Source of the DNA: Fratercula arctica | Lineage: Eukaryota; Chordata; Aves; Charadriiformes; Alcidae | Length of the DNA: 64,000 bases | NCBI GenBank assembly: GCA_947846985.1 | Contig: CANTUZ010000011.1 | Location: forward strand, 31,863,589 to 31,927,588 | Reading direction: 5' to 3' | In this document: positions 12,807-26,339 of the stretch, piece after piece | Layout of the letters: each line of letters starts with the position of its first letter | Numbering within the stretch: position 1 is the first letter of the stretch | Made by a program: the position numbers and the translations under genes | The notes under the pieces: generated by a model | Database searches by the model: none | Told to the model about the DNA's origin: nothing | The model's input: only the letters and a program-made list of their open reading frames with translations

Positions 12807-14286
12807 ACACTCTATTTCATCCCAAGGTTCCAAAATGATAATAGACTTTATTCTAATTGGATTGTCTGCAATGAGCCAATTTAAGTGCTAAATGCTGCGA
12901 ATTATTCAGCATGACATAGCAATGCAATGATCTGAGCCACTGCAGGGCAGGAGGCTTGTTGAAAGCTACAGTTCCTGAAGCATAATAAGGAGATGCAAGT
13001 CTTACTTGGCATGTCTCCACCATCCAGATTCATATTGTTTCAACAGCTGCAGCGTGCCCACTAAGCTTTAACTAATGCTTTGACCTAGAACGCAACCACT
13101 GTCAGCCAGCACACCTGATTAGATGATTTTTTCTGAACACACCTTTAAAGTCCATATCGCTAATTGCTGGCTTTCAAGGAGACTAAGTACCTGTGACATC
13201 CTATGTACACTACACGGGGCTGTGAAATATTGATCTAACCACAAGCTTTAAAATATTTAACCAACTGAGTCTGTACCGTCGTCGTCAGGGTAAAAATGTC
13301 ACATTTATTCAGAAAGATTTAAGGGACAGGAAGAGACAGACAGTTAAAGCTTTAGATTTTATTCTGGTGCAATTAGAGCAACATGAATTACAAATGCAAA
13401 TGAAGGACTCCTGTGTTACTGCTTCGTCCTGCGCATAACGCACAGTTCAAAAGACAATTATTTTTAGTAATTATGTGTAAAGTGGTTTTCGACACATAGT
13501 TTCAGTGTAAAATGTATTAAAATTCTGTTCCTGTTAGCAAGGAAGAAGAAGTAAACTACAGGGTTCTCTTCGATGCCAAATTTCAGATTATAGCAACGAT
13601 TCATAAAATGAAAAGAAAAAAATAAGTAATCCATGAATCACATTCCCAATTTTTAAACAACACTGTCATTCTCCTGCACAACCACCACAGGAGGCCATCC
13701 AGAATTCCCTAGTAACTTGAGAGTTTTATAGGTCTTGAGGTTAGTTGCAATTAAAGTCCAGGCTCAAACAACAATGCCTACATTGCTGCACTTACGCAGC
13801 ATGGAGTTTTATACTTAATTTCTGGTCACCGAACTCTGAACCTCCAATCCCACAGAGCTGGAGAGACAAGAGCCTCAGAATAGGAGGGAGCAGCCTCACA
13901 TCTTGCCTCTCAGCTGGGTATTCGTCTCCTTCAAAACAATTTAGCAGCACTCATCCTTAGTGGAAATCAACTCCTCAGCTCTGCAAGAACCCTTGGATAC
14001 AAGTTATCTGTCCCCACTGATATAAAAGTGATGGATTTTAATACCTTCTGTCCAATTATCATGCCTACTTGTCAGTGTGATGGTACGTAGTTAATCACCA
14101 ACACCTAATATGAATACATCATCTGATTTACTGAACAGAAATATTTATTAAAAATTTCAGCCCTAACTTGACTTTGCTTCTTGGCTTCTGGATTTATTAG
14201 AATTAACTCCAGTAGATGAGCAGTTTACTGTATTTTATTTTCCCACATATTTTCTAATCCACAGAGGCACAGGAACATTAATTCAG

Positions 14287-14351
14287 GAATTGGCTGCAAT
14301 TATTTTTTGCTATTCAGCTAGGGGCAGTAAACGCAAACAGAATTGGCTGCA
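14287..14351. repeat. 12-bp direct repeat pair, 53 bp apart
   Basis: GAATTGGCTGCA occurs at 14287-14298 and again at 14340-14351, a spacing of 53 bp, about five helical turns. The flanking bases differ, so this is not a simple recent tandem duplication. It could be two copies of one protein-binding site or coincidence. Confidence 0.6.
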
Positions 14352-14983
14352 GTTCAATGTCATTGCATAAGATTTGCTCTATTGTTCCCTCAGATGCAGA
14401 TGTTAGGGTACATAATGCTAAATCAAAATAGTGACAGTGTCATCCTCTGCACTTTCTAATGGCTTCCCAGTAGGTTTGGTTTTCTTGCTGGAAAATTAAT
14501 TTCCTTTTACCTAAAAACAATTGTGGAATTGCAGAATTAAGACCACTTCCTTCCATCATCAAAATTTGAAAAGGATGGAATGCCTCAGCTGTTCATTTCT
14601 CATATAAGGCTCAGAGTGCACCACAAAACAAAGACTGCAAGCTTCAAGCATTCACCTTAATCATGAAGGCAGTGAGAATGATAAGATAAATAAGATATTT
14701 CACATTGCTATTTGAACAATGATTCTTTCTCTTGCACGTGCCAATTCCTTTCATGTTGAAAGCACTAGAGAGGCTCGAAAAACCTGTGTGTTAATCAAGA
14801 TTTCAGCACAATTCTCCAGGTTCTCAAACCAATCATCAAGAAATTCTCTTGCTCTTTGGAAACGCTGAGGGCAACAAAAAAACAAGCAGAGGCAGCCTCT
14901 CCTTTTCTGCTCTGTTTGTTCAAGATCATTGTTTTGTCTTTTAAAAGAAATGCAGATGACACACTGCTACTGCTGCTATTTTT

Positions 14984-15003
14984 GGGGGGAGGGAGGAGGG
15001 GAG
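14984..15003 (+). other. G-rich tract, possible G-quadruplex
   Basis: Guanine runs of 6, 3, 2, 4 and 2 are separated by single A bases. With only three runs of three or more, a two-layer quadruplex is more plausible than a canonical three-layer one. It sits in non-coding DNA with no adjacent gene visible. Confidence 0.35.
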
Positions 15004-17400
15004 GTAGTAGATTATCTGCAGATCGATATTATTGCTGTTTATCACACAGAAGGCTCTTCTCCAAGGAGCAAGTTGTGTGGGACAGCACAGGGATTGAACA
15101 GATATTATTGAGTCCTCGCTGCTGTAGATGTAACCACAACTGAAAATAGCAATTATCTTCCCAAACAAAGCTCCTCTGAAGCTGCAGTAGCCCAAAGAGG
15201 GAAATAACACAACACCCCTGAGGGCAGACAGCCATCTTTTACTCATTTCTGTTTGCTCGCTTTAAATGCTGGGGAAAAATTAAAGGAGGAAATGATGAGA
15301 TTAAAAAAAAAAGGCTTTCACTGCTTGCCCCTCCCCACAGAAATAAAGATACAAACAAAATGCATCTATTTTCCTTCTGCTGGGATGCTCCCAACAACAG
15401 TTATTACAGTTCCCAGCTGGGAGCTCACTCTTCACCACCTTCTGAAGACTGTCACAACCGCAGGTTCCTATAAGATCAGCAGTGAAAGACTCTGCCAAAA
15501 TTTCCTACAGCACACCATACGTACAACCCTTCACACGCCGGCTGAGCACTGCAAGGCAGCTGCGAACAGCCCCGATGTCAAAAAGAAGCCCATGCAAAGA
15601 TGAGCACACTCAAGAGATAATGAGCTCCCCAGGGAGGAATCGAACATCCTCGCTTGAAAGAGGTCCGCCTAGAATAAGTTTTTATTTACAGTCATTTCAA
15701 ATGTCCACAGTTTTACTGCAGGAAGCTACAATCTTGACGTTCTCAGGTGTTGGCTCCCACCTTTCCAAGGCTTTTATTACTGACCTTCAGTGGCTTTTTA
15801 ATTGCAACTAGCACTCTTGATAAAATTAAAATATACATTTTAATGGATCAATCTAGCTATTTAAAATGAAGATGAAAAGCCATGCATTCCAGTTGAGAAT
15901 CACGGCCTGGCCGCCCAATCCGATCTTCTTGGTAGTTATTTTCCACTGCAGTAATGCAGAGAAAGCTAATGCTTTCAATAAAATTTCATTGCTGCTTTTT
16001 ACTTAAAATCAGTTTGGGGTTTGAAAGCAGCTGCAGCCCAAGCAGAAGAGAAGGCACCAAGACTCCCTGCCCTGTGTCGGGCTGAGCCCCTTCCTCCGGA
16101 GCAGCATCGCACAGTCGCAATGCACCACCATGAATTCAGCCATAAGGACTAGACACCTCTAGACTGCAAAAAATTAATTACTGTTCTTGAACGTTATTAA
16201 AAGTCAACAGGGCACAGCCCATTTCAGGACTAGAGTCCCTAACTCCGCCCACGGACTTTCGCAGCTCTGAATTGCGCAGAAAGGGGCTACAACTCTTCAG
16301 TATCTTTGAACTGTAGCTTAAGCACAGGGAAAGGTATTGCAGAACATGCACAGAACAGGAGGAAGAGCAGCATCCAAGAGGAAATTACCAAATTCAGTAA
16401 TTATGAAGGTAGATAAAATTCATGCTAACAAGATTAACTTATTACACTATATGAATAAGCTACCTCTTAAGAGTCTGCTTATTATCAGACTATTAGGGGA
16501 GAGTCAATTTTTTGCATGCAACATGTTCCATTCCAACAACACATTCAGAAGGTAATAACACAGAGCTGTCGGTTAGCACTGTGCCCTTCCACGCAGACCT
16601 TTCATTTGTTTATTCATTTAAGTCACTAAAGGAAAGTGTCCACAAGGCATCAGCAAAAGCATCTAGCAAAGCAGGAACAGCTCTTCAAGTGGGCAATTAC
16701 TCTGCAATATGTGCCCGAATTAGCTATGGCAGAACCAAAAACTTGCTTTGGGGAACAAGGCATAAAATGGAAGAGACTACAGGCAGGAAAGGGTCAGACG
16801 TAACCACCCAAAGTAAATCTCAAGCAGAGACACGCGAAGAGCTAACAAAAGGTGAGTGAGGGTGTGAAGTTGGAAAACGTCACCTGCCAGCACTGACCAT
16901 CTTTTTAGAGGCCAAGTGCAAAGCAAACAGGTCCTCCTTCACCCCTTCCTAAACACATCTCGTTGTTACTGTAAGGGCTGTAAATATAATAAAACCATAA
17001 AGTAGATGTGTTCACCTGGGCATTTCCTTGTGCATTCATACCCTGAGTTTCCAAGAAACCCTTTTGTTACATACTGGTGGGGACCAAATGGGCTAAGGAT
17101 GTCTTTTACCAAGGAGATTATGCGAACACTAAGAAAAATCTAACCAAGAGAAACTGTAACAGTATACAGAGGTAGAGCAACTGAAAAACCAATGCTAATA
17201 AACAGTGTTTATTGAATAGATGATAAAGTGACTGAGAGCTTAGCTAAACATAATTATCAGAAAACTCAGATCAGTGTGGGACTCCCACATCTTTATGCAT
17301 TTTGCTTAAGAATCTCCGTTACTTTCTGCATTGCAGAAGTCATTCTGACTGTATACTCTGCCAACTTCTGTAATGACTCAGAACTTTACAGACCTATAAT

Positions 17401-20400
17401 GATTTGTTAAACAGAAAAAAAGAATGATTACAAACGTTTATTTCTCTTTAAGCTTCTAGTCTTAATGTTAAGCATATGAACAAAAGAATGAAAATTGTCT
17501 TTATTGTTTTATGCACCATTCTAAGAGAAAATACAAACATCAAAGTGTCTTCAAATCTCACTGGTTTTTAGTACATTCGAGTCAATCAGTGACAAAAATC
17601 TGTAATCTGAAATTAAAGGGCAATTGTTTTGTCCTTATGTGAAATTTGTGGTTACAGTTTAATAAGGAAAAACTAATGCTAAAAGATGACAAACTCTGGA
17701 ATGTGAATCTGTAATTAAATTTTAATTTAAAAAGGAAGCAAGAAAAAAATCTGTACAGTATCAGTTTGCTTTACAGACAAACACTGGGTTTTTTTTTAAA
17801 AAAAACAAAATTAAACACTTATTTTCTCAGTGGTGCAAAGGCATCAACACTTAAATATAATTACTAGCTGGTAGGTAGTTAAAGCAGCATGAAATACTGC
17901 AGGAAACATTTCTCCTCGCTTAAGACAAAAACATCCCCAAATTCCTCCCCTGAACACTGTCACTTTCCAATATTGAAGGAAACCTCTCGAAGAACATTAA
18001 TAGATAAATATTTAAGATTTAAATGCCACTGGGTCAAAGGGTTAGTGTAATACAATATTACTGTTACACTTTGCATTATTATCGTTATAGCTATGCTTGG
18101 TTTGCATTTTTACAGCATATGAAATCAAATTAGTTTGCTCTTCTGCTAAGCGCACGGTTCCTGGTGGCCATTAGTGTGACTTACAGGTCAGGAAGAACAC
18201 GGAATTTGGCAAACGCGTGTCTTATTTCCAGAGGCTCCTACCACCTGGAAATCTGATTGAAAAGAGTGAAGGGAAGAATAGCTCAACATATTTTAAAATT
18301 AAGCTACTGCTACCCGAGAAACTTTGAACTGTAAAGTTACTTGGAGCTGTTGGATGAAAAGCGAAACAGATTCAAAGCATCAGACCCCCTACAGAACGAG
18401 CACCTCTTACTTATCAGAGCAATGAAATTAGCTGGCCCGTTTCCTGATGACCTTTCTTTGCATATTATCTTGTGGACAGAAGTGGTGTAGAATTCACAGA
18501 ACCCTCGCTACAAAAATGTTGGGCAGTTCCTGCTGAATTCTCTAATAAATAACCATATAAATACAAAAATCCTAATGAGACCTTGTGAATACACCATACA
18601 ACTATTCCACCCCTGCTTGCCCTGCCTGAGATGAGCAGATACAACGGTATGACCTCAAAAGGAGTTTAGTATTCAGGTCACACTGATATTGCTTAACATT
18701 ATTTTTATATCAGTATCATTCATTTTTAGGTAGATTAATTATAATAAATATGTGCTATATCAACAGACTTTTCATTATGGTCCATTTAACCTCATAAAAC
18801 ATAATTGATTCCTATTTGCTCTATCTGATCGATGCTCAGGGCTCATTGCTGAACTGTGTTAGTAAAAAAGACTAGGCAGAAAAGGGCCATCTCTGTAGGA
18901 TAAATAGCGTGGTTCACATCCCATGTAGCTCTGATTGTCTGCATAAATATGTCTGTGCACTTATGGAGAACACGAAAATTAATACTGATGCTTTATTAAC
19001 TCAAAAATCACATCCAAGAAACCTATAATTTATAAGTCTTTAGTATTTACTAGCTTGCATCTTCAAGTCATGAGCGCTAGAACTGGACTTCCCATTCTAC
19101 ATAAATAAAAGGAATACCAGTACATTATTCAGCTTAAAGAGCTCCTTTCTTTGGCTCACATTTCCCGCTTGGGAAGATTGGTCTAAAAGGAGATGTAACC
19201 TTTCTTGTCTTCAGAATATGTCACAAAATGCAAGATGGGGAAAGGGAGAGGAGTTTCACCCTACTGTCCTGTGCCCCTTGCTACAGACTGCTGCGTTCTC
19301 AGTAACTGAAAAGCTCTGAATTTAATTTATGAATAAAAGAATAGCGACCACTGCCCTCCGTGGACCTTCAACGCACAGATCTGCATTGAAAAGCAACAGG
19401 AAGGACCACGTGAATGAAGGAACTGCAGGTCGGGATTCACGCAGACTGCATTACTGAAGTCCTTCCTTCTGCATTGGGCGTTTTCTGACAGATGTTTAGA
19501 TTCTGGGAAATCAAATCAGTGTCACAAGATGAGCAATGTACGAGCTGGTAGATATGAAAAACTACTCTGATTCAGGCAAGGTTGAAAGACATTATTTGCA
19601 TTACTGGGATCACAATCTGACTTTGATCTCTCATAAAAAGATGTACAGAAACATGTATAAAATTTAAGTGCTTTTCCTGAAAGAATACAGCAACGGCACA
19701 TCCCTTTGATTCCTCAATTACTCAAGACCATGAACAGAATTCAGCACTTTTCTAACTATTATAAATAACATAATTATAATGTATATTAATACAATCTGCT
19801 GGAAGTAGAACCTTCCAAAAATATTTCACTATTAAGAAACAAGACATTAACTTCACATCAGTGAAGCTAATTGGATATTCAGCTCACCTCTTTAAAAAAA
19901 GAAAGCAAGTTTGGGATGAAAAACAACTTTTTTAAAAAAAACAAAGATGTTAGTATAATGCTTTTAATAGTGGGTAAATATTTCATAGACAAGTTCTTAA
20001 TATTCATATTTAACTATGAAAGAAGCCTATCCAATACTTTTAGGAAGAAATATTTTGAAGGAGCCAACTAATTTACTACTTATTGCATAGAGTTTTAGTG
20101 TGATGGATGGGAACAAGCAAATAGATACATAAAAGGAAAATTTCAGAGTTGTACTTCCAACTGTTTCTTTCCATAATTTCTTGATTACGGAAAAAGAGGA
20201 AGATGTGTATTTCTCATACAAACATTGGGAGTGGAGATTTGCCCTTCACGTCAGCTAAAACCCACTTAATTCAAATCGGAAATAATTTTTAACTTAAACT
20301 TACATGAAGATTTATTACTAACAAAGACTTGCAGTTAAACAGGTATGTCAAGAAAATTGTTCTCCATCAGTTTTACCGTGTGAAAAAACAGTCTCCAGTA

Positions 20401-23400
20401 CATATATAACATATTTAATGTTTCTGAGAAACCATTATTTGAAAGCTTACCTGCCCTCCATTTCTCTTAATGGGTTTATCAATTTTTAGAACACCCAGGG
20501 TATAGTAATATTTAATACTATGTACTAAATGTTAACCAACATTTCAAAGCAATAAAAAAATGCCAAGAGACAGTTTCAGATTTCAAGATGCCAAGCTTGT
20601 CCAGCCAGCTCATCATCTCACAGCACAAGAAAAACAACAGGAAAACAGCTACGGCACCGGGACTTGGTGATTAATTTAACTCTTCCAGGTAAGCACTTCA
20701 GAAGGGAAGTCTAAAGGCACAATTAAGCAATGCTGAAGCAGGATTTCTGAAGAATCCTTGCTGTGAGATGATGCTAGACCCAAAAGCTTTTACTTTCCTC
20801 TCCACTAAAGCAGAAGCAATTTCCTTTGATTAGGGACTCCAACAGCCTTCTTAGGTCAAGATGAAAGATCTGGGTTTTTTTTTCCTGGGTGAATCCGCCA
20901 TGCCCATCACCCAGCCAGCCTCAATGGAATAGCATTTGGTAACTGAGGCACAAAGCAGCAGACACAGCTGGGCAGCAGCTCTTCAAGGGGGGAGCCTGGG
21001 CAGGGTCTAGAGACAGTCAGCCCATTCCAACCATGACGATGCCCGCACGCCCCCCAGCAAACCTTCACCCCATTTCACAGGGGCCACGGGCAGGGAACTG
21101 GCAACAAATCCTGCTGGTGTGAAAAACCTGGGCAGGGTTCACTCTCCTAAACTGGGAAGTGTATTCTAGCAGGAGGTGAAGATCAGGCTGATGTCTCAAG
21201 ACATCAGAAGAAGAAAAATATGAATTTGATTTGTTGTTATAGCACTCTGGCCCTTTAGGAATGAGAAACAGCTACCCACAGTGTCCTTTCCTTGCTGTAG
21301 CCATAGCTGCTACAGGGTATAGAGCATTAGGGCTATAGGGCTGAGGGTGCTCACTTCAGTTCGGACACTGAATTACTCTCACACGTGAGAGGCACAAGTA
21401 CCCACATTCACGCACTACAGACTCAGGCAGCTGCATGAACTCTGCAGGAACGTACTATACATCTGCATGGACGCTTTGCTTTTAGCAACCAAAATGTGGA
21501 TTTTACTGTTTTACTTGACAATCTGCAGTTTGAATAGAAGAGCAGTGTTTCGCCCGCATAATGCCTCTATGGGTTGTCAAAGGCAACCTCAAAGGTTATA
21601 CGGGGTTAGACATTGTAGGTCTTAGGCAAGTAAAAAAAGGAATGTCTTCTGTCCTCACTGTTCATCTGCTCTTGTCCTTCAAGAAAAGTATTTCCTGATA
21701 GCTTCTCAAATCACACCCACAAATAATTCAATACTGTTATTACTGAGATTTTTCCCCCCTCTGATTTCTTAGGTAGATAAGCATGTCAAGCTCCCTGAAC
21801 TGTAGCATCACAAGAAAAGCAGAGAAAAGCCACCGATAGTTTGGGCAATTCCTTCCATTTCCCTCTGTCCTCACTGTAGAGGGGGAATTATCTTTCACTA
21901 TTTATCTCAAAAAAGCCACCCAGCTAAAGAACTTGCATCCATCACATAAAAGCATTCCTACTCCCCGGGTCCGACGCTGTTCAGGACAGTCCCTGTCTGA
22001 GAAAGCCCCTTTGCAGCCAGTGACAAGCAGGACACCAGGGCTAAGAGCGGGTCTCACGGCATCTCACACACCCGTGCGCATCCCCGAGCAGAGCTCAGCA
22101 CTCATCTGGCTTTTCACAGGCTATACTCAAAGTTTCCCACGTCCCATATCCAGTGGGTGTGGGAACTAGCGCCGAAGCAGCAGAACTCATCTTCCGGCAT
22201 CATTTTCCATCTGCATGAGGTCAGAAAGTTGTATACCAGTATATGGGGTCATAAAACTGGATTTTATCTGAATCTGCTGGGATTCACATCTCTATCTGCA
22301 CCGTCTATTTGCCCTAATTGCTCCTTTGACTCAGAGATATTCCAGCATTTGTCAGTTTAAACAAAACTTTTTAACATTGTTTGAATGTATCTAAATGCAT
22401 TCAGGAACGTAATGAAGTCCCGCTTCCCCCAAAAGTCTGTGTCTATTGCTCCTAAATAGTTCAGTTGAGGATTTATTTGAATTTACAGGCAGCAACCAAG
22501 TCATATATTGCTTTCTTAAATGCCTTGTATAAGCAAAAACACATAACTGAGACATGAGGAGTTCAGCATTAACAGCAAACCAATGCTTCATAAAAAGCAG
22601 TAATTTTATAAAGCATCTTTTTAAAAAGAAGCTTTCAAAATAAAACACACTTTTTTTTTTTCCTTCAATAACTGAAGATGATCAAAACCAACCTAATGAA
22701 TTCCCTAAGCTACAGTATTTCTCACAAAGCACTCTCTGGCCATCCCCTCTACCTTGCTGTGTATCCCAACACCTGTTACGGACTTGCCATTAGAAAGAAA
22801 GTGCCACAGAGTCCAGAATTTAAGTGGTAACAAATTTCTGTGTGCGATTTTCTGACAACAAGGCAACACGTTAATGCTCTACCAAAGTAAAGTCAGCTCT
22901 TGAAATACGTTCTACGCTTTCTAGGCTTAGGGCTTTCATTGAGGAAATGCAAGGTCACACACTGTGGTTCAATTTACAAAATTAGCTACTGATCGTTATT
23001 TATTTGCACCATATCAAAATTGAGAAAATATGTGATGACTCTCATCCGTGCCTCTGAAACCAAATACTTACAATCTAATGTCTACAAAAAGGAACAACAT
23101 ACACAACACACTTTTGATTATTTTCCAAGTTCATGATAACCTGCAAACATAAAAGACTTGGAGATGGTGTGGGAAGTTAAATGGGAAATTTAATTTTACC
23201 AAACTTGCCAAGATCAGCTGATTTTATGTAACATTTTCCAGTGCTGGCATTGCATGCAAATGAACACATATGCTTTTTCTGGAGGGAAGAAAAAAAAAAA
23301 GAAGGAAAGAAAAAAGAAAGAGAAAAGAAAAAAAAAAGAGTCCTAATAACTCAGATAACAGCTTTTAAATTTTAAACACACACAGATGTAAGCGTGTTCC

Positions 23401-24193
23401 AATGAAGGCTTCGTCACCTCTACAGCATCATGTCCCTAGGGTATTAAATGCTCTTAATCAACAGTTGTTGATAATGATGTGTCACCTATCAAGATAAAAG
23501 TCTGAATGCAAAAACATCTGTTACACTCCTTTGTTAGGAAACTGGTAACATAGTTTTTGAACACATAAAATTTGACTTTTAATTACCCTCTTACACCTTC
23601 TGTTCAGTTATTAACCAGCATTAACCCATCAGGACGTTTAACATATTAAGAACTATAAAACTTACTCCTATAATGTTTCCATATGAACAGAGAAATTTTA
23701 ATATAAAATTAATGTTATCTATTTTGTACTTTTGAATCAATTTATGACTTTCATGTTGGACAAAGGTAAATCATGCTACCTAAGGTAAAATAGTTAAAAA
23801 AGCTGGACAAAAATATTGTTTTAATTTTTAATTAAAATAGTTTAAGTAGCAGCACATCCCAGTAACTTAAATAGCACAGGGTAACTTCTCATAGTTTTCT
23901 TTAATGATAAAGACACCTTTTAAAAACATACTCAGCAAGCAGGAAAGTAAACAAGTAAGCACACAAATCGAGAAGTGATGTATGTTATAATCACAGCCCA
24001 TGTTATTCCCTTTCTTCTTACCTGGGCTGAGCTCTCCATTCATAATTATAGTGGTAACATAGCAGAGAAATGTTTCACAAAGATGTCAGGAAAATGCAAT
24101 GCCTTAAAAAAAAAAAACTTTAAAAACACAAATGTGTATTTCAACAATATGATGTCTCATAGTAGTCTGGGAAAAAGATTTGCTATGCCAGGC
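17401..24193. other. long AT-rich non-coding stretch, no gene seen
   Basis: Frames are short (at most 85 codons) across nearly 7 kb. A GC-richer patch lies at about 21950-22100. An ATGCAAAT octamer is at 23254-23261 and short inverted repeats are at 21295-21315 and 22134-22165. The part at 20941-20985 vaguely resembles a reverse-oriented MIR core, which I do not trust. I see no RNA gene. Confidence 0.65.
23281..23340 (+). repeat. purine-only A/G tract
   Basis: About 60 bases are almost entirely A and G, with A runs broken by G or GG. Such homopurine tracts can form triplex (H-DNA) structures and often vary in length. This is simple sequence with no gene association visible. Confidence 0.8.
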
Positions 24194-24337
24194 CGAGAGA
24201 GTTGAGGTTGTTCAGCCTGGAGAAGAGAAGGCTCCGAGGAAACCTTATAGAAGCCTTCCAGTACCTGAAGGGGGCCTACAGGAAAGCTGGAGAGGGACTT
24301 TTTACAAGGGCATGTAGCGACAGAACCAAATCCATGC
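24194..24337 (+). mobile_element. CR1 LINE fragment (end of ORF2), avian type, 3'-truncated
   Basis: The sequence shows the CR1 landmark GTTGTTCAGCCTGGAGAAG and continues in order through the signature for AGAAGGCTCCGAGG, CCTTCCAGTACCTGAAGG, and a stretch ending in GGGCATGTAGCGACAG. Translation of 24202 onward gives the typical ORF2 carboxy-terminal motif (LFSLEKRRLRG, then YLKGAYRKAGEGLF, then SDRT). CR1 is the main retrotransposon of birds; ORF2 encodes an endonuclease and reverse transcriptase used for its own copying. This copy is a dead fragment. The resemblance fades at about 24337, so the usual 3' UTR and terminal short repeats are missing. That is unusual, because CR1 copies normally lose the 5' end and keep the 3' end. 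Confidence 0.88.
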
Positions 24338-26339
24338 TTTTCTATAGCCCAAGCAGGGAGGGTGCCCCACAGGCAAATGCAATTGTATTGCCCCAGCCTC
24401 AGGGTGCCACCTGGGATCCAGCCTCACCTAAGCTGCCTACAGGAAACATCTACATCAGTCATCTAGGCTTCCTCCCAAACCAGCAGAGAGAAACAGGAAC
24501 CTAGCTAGAAAGGGTATCTAAATCTTTGTTACCTTCGGAAAAAGGGAAAAAAAAAAGGTACTTCCATCACATTCTGCTCTTATGGTAACACTCAACCAAA
24601 ACACAGTCAGCTCCAGTTACTGCAGTTGGCTATTTAAAACTCTGGTATGTCCAAGACCTTACCTTGGACAGATTTAACCTTCATCAGTCTTAAGCCCCCG
24701 GATACATAAGAACAACGGAAATAAAAATTGAGGTCATTAATAATGACATTGATCATCTTTTTTTTTTTTTTTTTCCAAAGTGGTGCTAATATTGTTACCG
24801 ACCTCCTCTCCCTGCACAACAGTTCTACCTATTGATAGCTCCTTGCTGCTTGACAAAAAGCACAGTACGCTGCAATTTCTAAAACTTACTCCAAGCACCT
24901 AATACCCCAGTCATTTCACAAGAAAAAAACCAATCACATTCCACCATTACCACGTGCCATCCAGGAAACGCACAAAGGAATCATCTTCTGCAAAAACCAC
25001 TGAAAGGATTGCTAGGCTGCAGGGAACACAGAGCCCACAACCACCCAAAGGATCTGCCATGAGCTGTGCAGCAGCAAAAGCCATAGCATTACAAGTATGA
25101 AATATCTTGAATATATACATACCAGCTTTTGCTAGTAATGAAAAAAAAAATAAAAGAAAAAAAAGCGCCATTTTTATTAGCCTTCACCTACTGTTCCTAA
25201 AACTCTCAACATCAGAAATGAACATTTTTAAATGTTGGAGCATTACTCTTAAGTTTCCACCACCAACTACAGCAACAGTCTAATGCCTGTAGAACTATAT
25301 AGACTTTTCATCAAAGCTAAAATACGAAGGAATGTTACTATGAGATTATCAAAGGACATAATTTAAAAGTGCACTGCAGTTACATTTCCAAGCGGAAGGC
25401 CAGGAAGCTACTTCTTTTGTATTAAAAATGAAAGCTAACATGTCTGTACAGTCACTTGACTATAGAGAAGTTAGAGGTCGCAAAAAACAAGGATCACAAT
25501 CTTCACGTAAGTGAACTACTTCTAGTGAAAGATATTAACATGCTTATCCACTAAATCTAGGCAGGGGCAAGAAGGGGTCATCTGCTGGACTTCCAGATAC
25601 AGAAAAATAAATAAATATGTAATCACTGTGAGAAAATGGAGAAAATCTAGGCAGAGCATAAAAAGTTAAAGGAATTTGTAAATTTGTCCCCCCCCCCCCA
25701 TTTTAATACTACTTGGGATAAACAGTAAGAAGATAAAAAGGCTTTGTATTTAATACCATATTAGTTCTTACAGGACACATCTATACCCAAGCAGTCTGTG
25801 GCTGCTTTCCATGATTCTGTAAGACTGCAACCTTAAGAATTCACCATCTCATTGCCGGAAACAAAATGATTAAAAAGTGTCAGAGAAGAACAGTGAAGAG
25901 GTCTCCAATTTCTGCTGTACCTTCTCTGTCAACCTCTCTGCAGACTCCAATTCCTGTATAAATCTCAACCCTATGTAATCCCTTTCGGAGTGCAGTGGCT
26001 CGTAGCCAACGCAGTCCACATTACCCAGCGAACACGACAACAGATACATTCTTCACCCTCACAATACACTTAAACTTGGGCTCCCAGTAATTTGGCCAAA
26101 GGAAGGCTTGCATTCATCCAACTTCTCAAGCAACTCCTTGTCATTTTGGCACGAGCACTTTACAACTCAATTTACAAGAAAAGTGGTGGTTTAGTTCCAG
26201 CTGCAAAGCTCCAAGAGTAATATTAGGAAAATAGGAACCATATTTCACCTTTTATTGGCAGGGTACACATAGCACTTCATTAGTTTACTTAGCACCCAGG
26301 AACTGCATGCGCGTATCGATTGGTGCTTTGATCAAGCTT
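24338..26339. other. non-coding stretch; unassigned segment after the CR1 fragment
   Basis: The segment 24338-24510 replaces the expected CR1 3' end. It is moderately GC-rich and I cannot assign it to a family. Further on, a 15-bp near-palindrome of ATTA cores lies at 24733-24747 (GTCATTA, A, TAATGAC). A 17-base T run follows at 24758-24774 and a 12-base C run at 25688-25699. No gene is seen. Confidence 0.6.
25688..25699. repeat. 12-base C homopolymer
   Basis: An uninterrupted run of 12 C bases. It is likely length-variable and prone to sequencing error. Confidence 0.9.

Larger units (their letters stand above)
12807..17400. other. non-coding stretch, homeobox-motif-rich, no gene seen
   Basis: AT-rich DNA. 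The part at 12825-12990 carries TCTAATTGGATT and TTTAAGTGCT, resembling homeodomain and NKX-type sites. A repeated 12-mer lies at 14287-14351 and a G-rich tract at 14984-15003. Frames (up to 116 codons at 15253-15603 and 115 at 16512-16859) look like chance. The last one runs into a strong donor-like AAAG/GTGAGT at 16848-16857, with no supported acceptor or homology. Confidence 0.6.

Noticed and set aside
20936..20985. Reverse MIR-like phrase (AACTGAGGCACAAAGCAG)
   Set aside because: It extends too short a distance beyond the shared words to support an element.
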